Part shown: positions 22,653-34,364 of the stretch, piece after piece
How the letters are laid out: every line of letters starts with the position of its first letter
How positions within the stretch are numbered: the first letter of the stretch is position 1
NCBI GenBank assembly: GCA_006503535.1
Contig: QYRS01000004.1
Span: forward strand, 434,001 to 498,000
Direction of reading: 5' to 3'
Source: Arthrinium phaeospermum
Taxonomy: Eukaryota; Ascomycota; Sordariomycetes; Amphisphaeriales; Apiosporaceae
Length of the DNA stretch: 64,000 nt
Notes under the pieces: model-generated
What the model was told of the DNA's origin: nothing
Databases searched by the model: none
Seen by the model: the letters and a program-made list of their open reading frames with translations, nothing else
Position numbers and translations under genes: made by a program

Positions 22653-23402
22653 GTGAACGGCAGGACATGATGTGGTCGATGGGAAGGCGTTCTGTCACGA
22701 GGGCTTCCTACTTGAAATCCTATGGCCGGCCGTGTGACCAAAGAACACACAAGACAAGCAGCAAATCCATACGACACTCTCATACACAGACCACGTTTGC
22801 GGCGAAGAGGGGTCGACTGATAGCAAGGCGCTATCGCAGCTATCGTTTGGAATTGGACAATCGTGTCTTCTGGATATTTCTGTCGTTGATAGGAAGTTGG
22901 GATTCGTTTGATTAGGAAAGCATGCTAGTTCAGTACTTGCTGATCTTTTTCATCCGGAGGGACACCTCCGGAATGTCATTCAGATAGCATACCACACAGT
23001 CGCTCATTATGAAATAGTATGCATATCTATAACTTCTCACGTGGCCCATCCCTTATTAAAGACATATCCTTTGTGATGAATATGTACCTTAATTTGGTCG
23101 ACACATGAATGAGGAACCAAGCATTCCCTTAGGACGCACACAGTACCCCTGAAATTTACCAGCTACCCCTATTCTGACCTGGCAGCTCCAATTGCACTTT
23201 GCACGCCGCATGGCATCTGTTTGGCGTAAACAGGGATTTCGTCCACATAGAATAAACGTTATCGCATGGCATAATCAGATTATTACCTTCGGAAATTGGG
23301 AAATCAGCTAGGCGATTGTCTGAGATTCCACTGGATATTGAAATCCAGTGTTTACTACAAAACAGGATCCTAGAATACCTCGACTAATACCGCAGGGTAT
23401 CA
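22653..23402. other. Intergenic; duplicated 3' flank and a dispersed 27-bp repeat
   Basis: Sequence at about 22915-23050 (GCATGCTAGTTC, then CTCATTATGAAATAGTATGC) is closely related to about 40787-40890 downstream of the paralogous peptide gene. A 27-bp element at 23144-23170 recurs, inverted, at 31535-31561 with two mismatches. Confidence 0.6.
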
Positions 23403-26400
23403 CTACACGTGCTCTCCCAGTTCTCGTTGCCGGGCCTGTATGCACGAACGCCCGACCCGGGACTCGTGATGCTTGTTCAAGGTATCCGCCCGAGCGAAGG
23501 ATTTGCCGCAGCCCCAGGTCTCTCCGCTCCTCAAATAGCCGCGGCAGACAAATCTCTTGTCGCCCGTATGGCTGCTCATGTGACGCCTCAAATCCCCCTG
23601 CCGCGCGAAGTCTTTCTGGCAAACCGAGCAGACGTGTTCGCGGTGCGGGTTGTGCGTCAGGCGGTGCGAATTAAGGTTGTACCGCTTCTGGAATACCATG
23701 TCACAGTCTCCGCAACGAAACTCCGTCTGTCGGAGCCGTTTCTGCCGCGGTCGGTATTGTGGTTCGGGTTCTGACTCGGGCTCAGGTTCAGGTTCCTCCG
23801 TCGCGATTGTAGCGGCAGCAGCGTCTTCTGTCATCGCTTCTGGATTGACAGGATCATTTGGGATCTGTCTGGCGTTTGCAGCAGTCTGGTCATTCGCAAG
23901 GCTACGCTCGACTTCTTCGGTGGTCGGGTACTCTTCATCCCGAATTGTGCTTTCGACATGGTTCTCTCGCATGTGCTTTTCGCGCTGCGAATCGGACGAG
24001 AAGCCAAAGGTGTGGCCGAAGCAATTCTCGTGCGAGCAGCGGAAGGGCCGCTCGTGCTTGCTGATGTGGTCGTCTCGCTCGGTAGCCGAGGCAAAGCCGA
24101 TAGTGAAGAACTGGCAGCTGAACCGATGACACTTGAAGAGATTGGTGCCGTACCTCTCCTTAAGGAGTTGCTGGTTCGTCAGCTCTAGTTCGTCGGAAAC
24201 GACTTTCTCCAATACCTTGCGGACGTCGCGGACCATGCCGTCGAGATTCAGGGCGATCTCTCGCGGGCTCAGGTTGCCGAAGTGCTTGAGCTGTTTTCTA
24301 GTCGACGCTACTACTTTCTCCAGTCGTCCGTAGTAGTGCTGGGTCCGGAAGTGCTGGAGCTTGTCGCTGTGTCGTTTAGCTAGTGGCAGGGCATTTGTAG
24401 GGTTGTTCCAATGTTGATCGATGAACACCCCGAGCGATTCGGCAAGCTGCCCCATCGGCTCGTCGTCTTCTTCATCAATCTTGAGGGTGGCCCCGGTTTC
24501 TAAATGTCGAAGCCAGAACAGAACGGCATAGTTCATGAAGCTGTAGTCGCCGTTCAAGACTCCCTCGGTCGTGGGCGAGTCAATAAAGGCTGGGAGATTC
24601 AAGTAGTCGACGCAGAGATTCGCCAGGTTGATCTCTTCCTTCGAGGGTACCACATACTCTTCAACAAGCAGAAACCTATTATACAAATATTGGTCAATTT
24701 CAAACTCTTTGTTTTGCTTGCCGATTGGAACTGGGCAACTCACGACTTGGCCGTAGAATGCACAAATTCAACGCTGCCGTCTGTACGCATTTCCACCAAA
24801 GACCCCAGCAAGTCCTTGGGGGTTTTGATGAAACTCTGACGCTCGAAATCAATCCGCCGCCCTTCTAGGTTGATTGAATTCATTCCCTGTATTTCGTGCC
24901 ATTTCAGCGGCCTCTTCGCACACACGAGCCAACCCAAGAGCCGGAACGCGTCTTCCTTCGCTGCTGGCAGATACTGTTCGCTTATTCGGATCACAATACG
25001 GCGGTACCTACTCTGGAGTAAGTTGAAGTAACCGAAGATAAGTGTCCATCAAACTTACGCGTCGTTGATCTGCTTGGGGAAGACATTTGGCTTGAGCTCC
25101 TCCTCCATCCTCGCAACTGATGTATGACAGGATAGGTTCGTCCAGATCAATTTCGCAAGTAAGAAAAGTCCTTCAAATGCTTCGTTAGCCAAATGCACAG
25201 TACCCGGCCAGGTGGCAGGGTTGACATGCCTCCTACGTTGTTTGCAACAGTCTCAGCGATTGAATATACTTTGTCGCCAAGAGGAAACGGGCAATTGTCA
25301 AGGAGTTTGCCAGCCTCTACACGGCAGTACTCCTTGATGTCATCATGGCTGTCCTTCGTATCGATCTTGATGCGGTGGTCTAGCCCGTCAAAGTCCTTCC
25401 GAGCAGGCCCGTCATCTTGGCTGATGAACAGACAACGCAGCCTTTCCGGCTCATCATTCGGAAGATTTTCGACTAGCTCACGGAACCATTTTGTGATGAT
25501 TTGCCGTTCTTGACGTGGGCACTCGTCCAGGCCATCCAGAATGATGTAAGCACTCTTGCAGTTCCCAAAGGCTAGGGTCAGTAGTTCCCTGACCGATTTC
25601 GGTGAAGAGAGTATGGTCTCGACGCTGCGACAAGACTCCTGATAGAACGTAGGCAACAGGCCGTTGTCATGATGCAAAAGTTGCGCCAGCAGACTTCGCC
25701 CAATAGAGACGAAGTTGTCCCGTTCCGGGTTATCATACTTGCAGTAAAAGTACAGCACTGTCGGCGCTGGCTCGAGTTCTTTTGCTTTCTGCACCACCAG
25801 GGAAGCGAGCATCGTTTTGCCTGCCGCGGTGTCAGAATATCATCGGGCAGGGTATCACAATATTGAGCGATTACCTGCTCCAGGAATACCGTTGATCCAC
25901 AGCAACGGAGGTATCGTAGGAAATCGCGGATCAAACCACTCTTTGAAAAGTGTGTTTTCGAGGAGCCATTGGCCTGTTCTGGGATAGTTTGCCCGAGCCT
26001 CGACGAGTGCGGTTTGATCGATGTCAACATTCGTTGGCCTAAGCCAATTGTGGACATCGCGAATCTGCCTCAATGTTTGCTCGTCGAACTGACGCTCCTC
26101 GACTTGCAGCGACAGCTGAATGCTCTCCCGAACTTCTTCTACTTGGACATCGGTCGCTTTGTTCTCAATCAAGTTGCGCCGCGTCGCGATGTTGCGGATG
26201 ATGCCGGGGAAGCGAGACTTGCATGTTTTCCAGGATTCATTGAACACGGTTTGCCATACTGCGTATTTATTGTTAGAATAGAGACGAATTGTAAGCAAGA
26301 TAGAGCGAGGCTGACAAGGTTGCTGGAAGTAACGTAATATAATACGCTGAAACATGAGGACATCCTCGTACAGAAGAGCTAGGACTTGGACCATGTGCGG

Positions 26401-26845
26401 CTCGGTACGAAATAGATCTTGGTGCTGTAACAATTGTGGAAGCGCCTCTCCGATGCAAGCATACGCACTCAAGAGTTCGCGGAAAGCTTCACCATGTTCG
26501 CTTGTTGCCTGGTAGTACTGATCAGTAGCTGAGATGGTGCAGAACGCGGTCGTGCCATACCTGGAGCAAAAACTTGAGGGGTCCCCAGACAAATGCAACA
26601 ATTTCTTGGTTGGGATAGAACGACGAGACCACTTTTCCATACTGCTCAATGGCTTCGAGGAATGGCTGTAACTGATTGAAGTCCTGTAGTCGCCGCTGCG
26701 CGTGCTGTCTAATTTGCAGGGTCGCGATCCTTGTACGCAAGTGCTCCAGCTCGGTGGCTCGAAATTCTTCGACGTCCCTTCTTCGCAACCCCTCCTTAAA
26801 CTCCACGATCGACTTCTCGAACGATTGGTAGCAGTTACCGGCCAT
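23403..26845 (-). CDS. NACHT STAND protein with C-terminal C2H2 zinc fingers
   Basis: About 1,036 aa from seven exons: 26845-26561, 26517-26316, 26258-25875, 25820-25230, 25170-25059, 25007-24744 and 24675-23403. The N-terminal about 200 residues form a helical fungal NLR-associated domain (VAFVWGPLKFLLQ). The NACHT follows, with Walker A GIPGAGKTM split by intron 3 and Walker B-like YIILDGLDEC, then the winged-helix part ending FVHSTAKSFL. The C-terminus has several C2H2 units (FRCGDCDMVFQKRYNLNSH, HVCSVCQKDFARQGDLRRH and more degenerate ones upstream). Intron 4 uses a GC donor (GCATGT at 25229) with a CTAAC branch point. NACHT-C2H2 proteins are known in fungi; whether the fingers bind DNA, RNA or protein is not known. 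A dead fragment of a relative lies near 41.4 kb. Confidence 0.85.
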
Positions 26846-27568
26846 TGTTCGGTTTCCGGTCTTTTCTTCTTCTCTCTAGACCCTCAGAAATTCGTGAAAA
26901 GAGACGCGCGGCTCAGTCGCTGGATCAGGCTGAACGGCCGACCCCCCTCATCTATAGATGCTGACAATATGCATGTACGGGGATCTACGAGCTGTCACCC
27001 CACCCACACGGATTTGTTGGTGTTCGCATGATACCCCGGGCGACATGCAATTCGTCACACGAGAAGACTGAATTAAACTGTGGCGTATACTCAATGATGA
27101 GCTTTCATGGCCTGGAGTAGTTCCTAGCTTTCTGCCAACTTAGCTTGCCGTAAAGGAAATTGGGGGGGTACAATTACGAGACTCACCGGGTTTACGGCGG
27201 GGGTTCGCTATGCTCACAGGTCTTTTAGCGCTACAAGTTTACCGAAGGAGTAGCAAGATTGAAGTCAGCCCCGTGGGCTGACTTACACTGCCCCCAGAGG
27301 CTGCTAAACGCTTCTGGTAGGGTTGCAATGAGGCTCAATCGCCCAGCTTGATCCAATGCACGCAGCAAGAGAAAAATAATGCTTGCGGGCAGGCAGCCTG
27401 CCTTCTGTTTCGTTTCAGTCTAGCTGATTTGTCAGGTCCCTCCCTCCTGTTTTTCATCTTACAGCGAACCTTCAATAAGTACATTCCACGTTTGCTCTCT
27501 TGATCTACACGCACTCGATTGCCGGCACTTTGCTGAACCAGCATGTGTTTGCTCCGATCGCAACCAAA
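26846..27568. other. Divergent intergenic region, hairpin at 27262-27284
   Basis: Spacer between the NACHT-C2H2 gene (minus) and the SNF2 gene (plus). A perfect 10-bp stem with 3-nt loop (AAGTCAGCCC / GGGCTGACTT) lies at 27262-27284. No other gene seen. Confidence 0.5.
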
Positions 27569-30500
27569 ATGAACTTTTACGATGAGACTGCGAATTTGCT
27601 CCCGTCGCTGGACACGTTCTCATTGAAAAGGGCATACCCGTTCGACACCAATGATTACCTTGGGTACGAGCACAGTCCTCAGCCTACCGTACCACAATCT
27701 AGCGAGGTACCACTTAGCGACCAGCCCACCAACGTAGCCTGGAACCCTGAAAATACATGTTTTGGCAGTGTAAGTCAGTCACTGACCACCAGTCGACACC
27801 CCTCCTGGGCTGACTTGGTTGATACGCCTAGGTAATTGAGGTCAAAGTGCAGCCACATGACATTAACAAACTTAATGAATATACTTCCTGGCAACTATTG
27901 CCAGTGCAGTGTTTCGATGTTGTGCAGGAGGGCGACTTTCTGACACTGGACTTTTGGGGGATCAAGTTCGGTCGCTTGAACAAGGGACTCTGTGGAGGTC
28001 TGCATGACCTCGTCGCCCAAAACCAGGTCCAAGTTCAAGCATTCATCCCCAGTGATGATTTGGTTGCTGCCATGCAGTGCCGGAACGGCCAAACCCCCGA
28101 ACCTCTACCCGCGGAGATCAACATCTACGGCTCCAAGGCGGATTCCCGAGAGATCGGGGCCACCCTGTCCAAATCTGGCATTTTTCTGCAAAGGCCCCAA
28201 TATGGACTGGAGACTGCTGAATACTACAACCCGCACATCCTGAGAATGGACGGATACCCCGATCCACTCCAGGTCGAAGAACCACAGGAGTCGCAGGATT
28301 CCACCAACGACGCACAGGAGACACCAGAGAGAAGTACAGGAGAGTCGAGAGAGACGAGAAGAAACGATACCGCGATGGTCGATTCGATTCTGGATTCCCT
28401 ATCGCATCACCCCATGCTTCAAGAGATAGCCGCCGTCCCCGAGATAAAAACGTATCTCTTGGAGTAAGATGAATGGAATCAACAGTATCATCTTTGGAAG
28501 CAACAGTTTCTAACTAATCGTATAATGTCTAGTCATCAAAAAGAGGGGATTGACTTCGTGTACCGAAGAGAGACGGAGCAGATAGACTCCGATTTAAGTC
28601 TTTGGAAGTACAACGACAAAGATGCCGATGAACCATTGTAGGGGTTTTTTCGTTTTTGTCCAGTGGAATGCCCGGCACTAACGCGATCGTTCTACAGTTA
28701 CCAGCATGTCCTCAGTGGGGCGAAACAGCCGAAACGCGCAGAGGCAAGGGGTGGCATCATTGCCGACGAGATGGGGCTTGGGAAGTCGCTTGTCATTATC
28801 TCAACCATTGCCGGCTCTCTTGGCCGTGCCAAGGAGTTTGTGGCGGCCGAGAACCAGCAGCGCCAGTCCCAGCCCGGGAGAAAAGTGGCCTCTGGAGCGA
28901 CACTGATCATCGTACCATCCTCTCGTAAGTCCACCTGTTGAGGCCACGCACTGCCAGAGGGTAGCTCGAGTTTGGACTCGAATGTATTGACAGATGTGTA
29001 TAGTCTTGATTGACAATTGGATCGATGAAGTTCGCAAGTATGACCGGCCGTCTAGTTGGTATACCTTTGGATGCCAGACTGACAGTAAAAAAGACACACA
29101 TATGCTGGCGCCCTCTCATTTCACAAACATATCGGTTCCGCGCGGCACCAGGAAACACACTACCTCTACGACAAACCTATCATATTCACTACGTATGCCA
29201 CCGTGGCAGCTGAGTTCCGTCGCGGTGGCAGTACACTGGCTAAGATAAACTGGTTCAGAATTGTCTTGGATGAAGGTACGTCGGAGACACCAAACTACAA
29301 CTACTGGCGTCTTACTCCATTTTCCAGCTCATGACATTCGTAACCGATCAACGAAACAATTCCAGGCTGTCGCGAGCCTCTCAGCATACCATCGGTGGTG
29401 TCTTACCGGTACACCCATCCAAAACAGCCTGGACGACCTTGGAGCGCTGGTGTCGTTCCTCAAAGTGCCCATACTGGAGAAGGCACCCACGTTCCGGAAG
29501 CTCATCACCAACCCCATAAACTCCGGGTCGAGAGCGCGTTTCAAGAATCTCCAGGCCCTGCTCCGCACGGTCTGTCTCCGGCGGACGCGGCAGCTCCTGG
29601 ACCTGCCTGAGCCCAGGGCCGAAGAGCGACGGCTTCCCCTCTCGGCCTCGGAACTGCTCGACTACCGCAGCCTGCTCATCCAGGGTCGACTGCAGATCGA
29701 TATGGCCGTGAGTCAGCGCGGCAAGAACAATGTGAAGTCGGCGTTCCTCGAGTCCCTCCTCAAGCTCCGGCTGTTCTGCAACAACGGCCGCACCAACGCG
29801 AACATGCAGTGCGGGCCCACGGGTCTCCCGACGGACCCGACCGAGGCGCTGGGCTATCTCGAACAGCACGGCGAAAACATCTGCGCGTACTGCTCCGTGG
29901 TCATCTTCTTCATCAGCGAGAGCGTTGGCAATGACGGTGGCACCTTTATCGCGGGGTGCTCCCACCTGATTTGCCACAATTGTGTGCCTTATCATCGCGG
30001 CGAGAGAGATCGCTGCCCCACCTGTGCTGACCAGGACAGCTCGATACCGCAGACCACCCTGCCACCCAACGGCATGCGTATCGAACCCATCGTTGACTAT
30101 GGCAGCACCGATATAGGCCGAACCATTCCTTACCCTTCCAAGCTGCTGGCGCTCCTATCTGACATCGGACAGAATCCTAGAGAGAAGAGGTAACGCTCCG
30201 TGACATGCCCCGCCGCTGAATTCGAGATAGCTAACCCCTTATACGCAAGTATCGTCTTCTCTTCATGGAAGAAGACACTTAATCTTGTCAGCCAGCTCTT
30301 GACCACCCGCGGCATCCAGCACAAGACCATCGACGGTTCACTCCCTTCCGGCGAACGCATCAAGGTCCTAAAGGACTTCAGGTCTTTAAGCGGCGCGAAC
30401 ATCTTGCTGATGACACTGGGGACTGGAGCCGTAGGGTAAGTCATCACCTCTCTCTTTTCTTATGCCGCCCACTAATCGCTGCTTCTGGTTACCTAATTCT

Positions 30501-30932
30501 TATTCTTGCTGATCGTCGCAGACTCAACCTGGCGGTCGCATCACGGATCTATCTCTTGGAGCCGCAATGGAACCCTTCGATCGAGTCGCAAGCCATCGGA
30601 CGGGCGCTCCGCATCGGCCAGACGGCGCAGGTCGTCATTATTCGGTACATCATGCAGGATACGATTGAAGAGGTATGCCAGCACTCCGTCAATCGGCCTG
30701 CTCCCCCGGCTCTTGTCTATCTACTAACTCATTTCTGGAAGAACAATGTCCTCTTCCGCCAGAAGAGAAAACTCGAGCTCGCAGGCGGTGGGTTTAACAA
30801 GGGAAAAGACATGCAATCTGAGAAGCTTCAGGCACTGCGGGTAAGATGGCCACCGCCATGTAACCCGTCCGTGGGTTTACTGACACTCTACAGAATGTCT
30901 TCGGTGTGGATGGGAGCGTGGTACCAGAATAG
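27569..30932 (+). CDS. SNF2-family helicase-like ATPase with RING finger
   Basis: Nuclear DNA-dependent ATPase of the Rad5/HLTF-like SNF2 group, about 905 aa from eleven exons: 27569-27769, 27832-28463, 28533-28637, 28698-28924, 29004-29037, 29094-29275, 29328-30189, 30250-30435, 30522-30672, 30742-30840 and 30894-30932. Motif I is IADEMGLGKS, motif II DEAH at the exon 6/7 junction, and motif III LTGTPIQN. A RING-like finger (CAYC, CSHLICHNC, CPTC) sits between the two RecA lobes, as in Rad5/HLTF. Motif VI is QAIGRALRIGQ. RING-SNF2 proteins act in DNA-damage tolerance or chromatin silencing, often as ubiquitin ligases. This one lies in an NLR/repeat-rich region and looks like an accessory paralogue rather than the conserved orthologue; that is inference. 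Confidence 0.88.
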
Positions 30933-31220
30933 TGGCCGCTCGATCGATCCGGCAGTGACAACCACTATGGTACCGGTTCATCTTGACTGCACCACATTGC
31001 GCTTCCATTGAATGTCGGGTGGGGGGACCTGGCGCGGTGGCGACTATGACGATGGCGAATGTATGCCAGTATATAAGCGGGATTAATTCCATTATCTGGG
31101 AATACCATCTAAACGTTTCTCCTCGGCGTGGGCGGATTGTGTGGCATTCTTATTTTCCCGCTTACGCCGAATGGATGGCCTACGGCGTGCGTAAGGCAAT
31201 TAAAGTTGTCAGGTCAAAAT

Positions 31221-31534
31221 ACACTTTCCCCCTTGAAAGTTTGTTAAATCTGAACCCCTGTAAGTACATTGCGGTTTCTTAGTAAAATCACACCAAACGT
31301 GCAAGAAAGAGCCAAGTCAGCTGAGGTACGGACCTATCCAGGCAACAGAGATGACGTTTTCAAGCTCTTTTAGACCAGATGAATGCGTTTCAAGATCAGA
31401 TGCATCGGTCAACGCGTATGTGATGGTGTTGCGATATGAAAATGAGGCTTGAAATCTGGTCTTATCTGTTGTTGTTGTTTACCGATAAGTAGGTCTGATC
31501 TAAAAATTTAACAAACATTCAAGGGGGAAACTGT
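31221..31534. repeat. Inverted repeat pair, possible MITE-like element
   Basis: 31221-31249 is the reverse complement of 31506-31534 over 29 nt with about two mismatches; each contains a TTCAAGGGGGAAA-type run. The 257-nt interior has no ORF. No target duplication is obvious, so the element boundaries are uncertain. Confidence 0.6.
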
Positions 31535-31561
31535 AGGGGTAGCTCGTAAGTTTCAGGGGTA
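31535..31561 (+). repeat. Dispersed 27-bp repeat, second copy
   Basis: Matches the reverse complement of 23144-23170 with two mismatches; begins AGGGGTAGCT and ends TTTCAGGGGTA. It directly abuts the right arm of the inverted repeat, which suggests both belong to one repeat family. Confidence 0.7.
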
Positions 31562-31654
31562 ATAAGTGCGGCTTGTGAGGTAGCCTGGTGCAGCTGCATC
31601 ATTCGCCCAGCGCGTCCTCAAGGGCGTGTGGAGTACATAGTAGAGAACCTGAAA

Positions 31655-34002
31655 ATTACGGCTCAGCACACGAAAGGCAGGTCCGTCAAGCGTTAAGTTA
31701 ATAAACTCGATGATTGCGAAAGCACACACTGTCATCGGTCTTATTGGCTATCCGTGTGTGAGTAGAGGTGGGGTACGGAAATCACGGCTTAGCTGAGCAT
31801 CCCAAGCAGCCAGGCTAACCGATATGATGGCCCCAAAGTCGTGACAAAACGCCCAAAGTGCGAAGTCACACTCCATCGTCAGTCTCATTGATCATGGTCG
31901 CTCCCAATAATGGTTCCTCTCCGCAAACCATATTCGGGCCTGTTCAGCCCTGTTGGCGGGGATATGACGTATCTAGAGTACGTGGTGGGTGTGAGTGGTA
32001 CTATTATGTATGTAGGTATGTACATGTAGGTCAAGGCAAACAGAGGTTCTGGGTGTAGACACGGAGTACTGGACGACAGAGAGGATGGATTACGGCTTAG
32101 CCCCGTACGGAGACCTACTAAAAAGGGAATCCCCCATAAACCCAAAAACTGCGAAGGCACGCACTATCATCACTCCTATTGGCTCCAGGTTTGGACTGAC
32201 GGGTGAGTCCTTCCACTCTGCCCTCGGGCCTGTCGGCGGGAATAGTGGGTAGAAGCACGGAGCACATGCGACACGGGAGACAAAGGGGATTACGGCTTAG
32301 ACCCGACCAGCGCCGTTCGCGTCACGGTGGTCCGTCAAACTCGAGCAAACTTGAGGGCTGCAGAAGAATGTATGATCGCCACTCCCATTGGCTGCAGTTT
32401 TACAGCGACGAGCGAGTTCCCGTGTGTCGTTTTCAGTCATACAGACCGTTGGCCCGCACCTGAACGGAACCCGACTCGCCGCCTGTGAGCACTAAGGTCT
32501 GTCACCAGACAATTCACCTGCGGCGAAAGCGTCTCCTCTGACAATTGTATGACATTAGACTAGGGCATATTCCGTAATCCTATCAAAATGAAATACGCCG
32601 CTGTTCATAGGCTGTGGATATCGTTCCAAAGCGGTGTATTTGACTGCCTTGGGTATCTTCCCTCGAAGCAGTCAATGGTTGCAGGATACATATAACTGGG
32701 GGAAAGAGCGTCCGGTCAGATGAATATATAATTCTACTGCATATAGCCATCCGAGCAGTTCCCGGCGCGAATCGGTTTACACCACAGCCCTAAGCACTTT
32801 ACCCTTCGTCTACAGTGCTAATGCCGACACTGGAGATCCGGAGACCAAGCTACATCTAGTACCATTATGTGAGGTATCAAATCCAGAGCGGCAGGCTTGC
32901 AAGACACTAGAAATCAAAACATACGGCTTAGCGTCCGTTGAAAGAGGCCGCCGATGATGAAAACTCGAGAATTGTGAAGAGGCATGGTGCAAAAACTATG
33001 AGCTTCAACTGTCCGTCAACAAGAAGGCTGGGGAGGCATGAAGAGGCATGATCCCTTGAGCCAAAGTGGGAAAAGCACAGCCTCAACAATAACGGCTTAG
33101 CAGGCGTGGGAGCTCGGTGCCATTCAGTACAGCAAAAGTCGAGAATCACGACGAGGTGTGTTACTTTTATTTTTATTCGTCAGACTTGTACCCGAAAGGA
33201 AGTGGAAAAGGCATTGCCTCAAAGAGTGCCTTCCTTGGAGGTAGGGTGGGGAAAAACTGCCTGACTGGATGCACTGCCTTGAAATTTACTGCTTTACGGT
33301 CGTGTCTGAGCCTCTCTTGGCCCAGCTCAGAAAAATCGAGAATTGCGTGAAGGCATGATGCCATCGGTCTTATTGGTCGTCGTTGAGGCAGGAGCAGGCC
33401 TCGTCGTCGTGAAGGAGTCAACACTAAGATTACGGCTTAGCAATGCGTGGCCTGCAATTTTAGTACGTAGGGCTTAATAGAACCCGAGAATTTCGAAAGG
33501 GCATGCTACCTTCCGTGTTATTGGTTGCGCTTTCACACAGGGGAGCCAGAAGCCTGCAGCTTACCATTGTCAAAGCCCAAACCTTTCGCACAGCCCTGTA
33601 GTCCAGCCCAACGGCTCGGCGCTAGGGTCGTAAGGCAGAATACAAGTTGTGAAGAGCTATGAAATGTACATAGAGGACCAGCATTGTCTTTCATCTAGGT
33701 GGCTTGTACATGTCGAAGCAGCGTATCATGGAATAACATGAAGGGTTTTACTATCCCCTGTTTGACTGAGTTACTGCGACATATGTACCAGTCATTGCAT
33801 CCGGAAGGGTGAGACTTTCCAGCTGAAAGCAGTAGACATCTGCACCAGCACTGCACCTTAGATTGCGGCTTAGCATGGATTTGTTGGGTCTACCAAAAAA
33901 ACCCAAAAATCACGGTAGGCCTCAATGTCTTTGATTTGACTGGTCCTGTAAAACCCACCTACACATTAGAATATGACCCCGCGTCAGCAGTACGACTCAG
34001 CA
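31655..34002 (+). repeat. Left degenerate array with core TTACGGCTTAGC
   Basis: The 10-bp centre ACGGCTTAGC or a close variant occurs at 31657 (CTCAGC variant), 31784, 32092, 32291, 32923, 33092, 33432, 33611 (variant), 33865 and 33992 (variant), all in plus orientation. In many units a second conserved patch follows 30-60 bp later: AAA-CGAGAATTGCGAAGGCATG-like, then CATCGGTCTTATTGG-like with an inverted CCAAT box. Spacing is irregular (about 125-630 bp). The sequence between the patches is not conserved. Confidence 0.8.
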
Positions 34003-34364
34003 AAATCCACAGTACAGTTCAAGAGTATCTGGACATTGGACAAAAGAAACCCCATAGAAGAGTCATCTTTGCCCCCAAGGCACAGTGCTACAGTGCTTAG
34101 GCAGTGGGGTGCACTTCTCAGTGGCATGTCTTGCATGTCCCATTGACATGCGCGCTACCTACCTCGAAATCCCCTGTAGGTAGGCATAGAACTGGAAATA
34201 CAAGCAGTTAGTCATATTGTATAATCGCATGGCTCTCAATCTTCACCACTGTCTGATCCAGTGAGCAACGTGAATACATCGAACTGCACCCGTTGAGTTA
34301 TAAGGGCATCCGAAGGAAAACATCTACCAAGCAAAGAAACCCTGGCCCACTGACCTATGTAACG

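Larger units (their letters stand above)
30933..34364. other. 3.4-kb region without genes: inverted repeat and degenerate motif array
   Basis: No ORF here has domain or codon support. The left part (31221-31561) holds an inverted-repeat pair and a dispersed 27-bp repeat. The rest (31655-34002) is a degenerate array with the core TTACGGCTTAGC. Confidence 0.65.
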
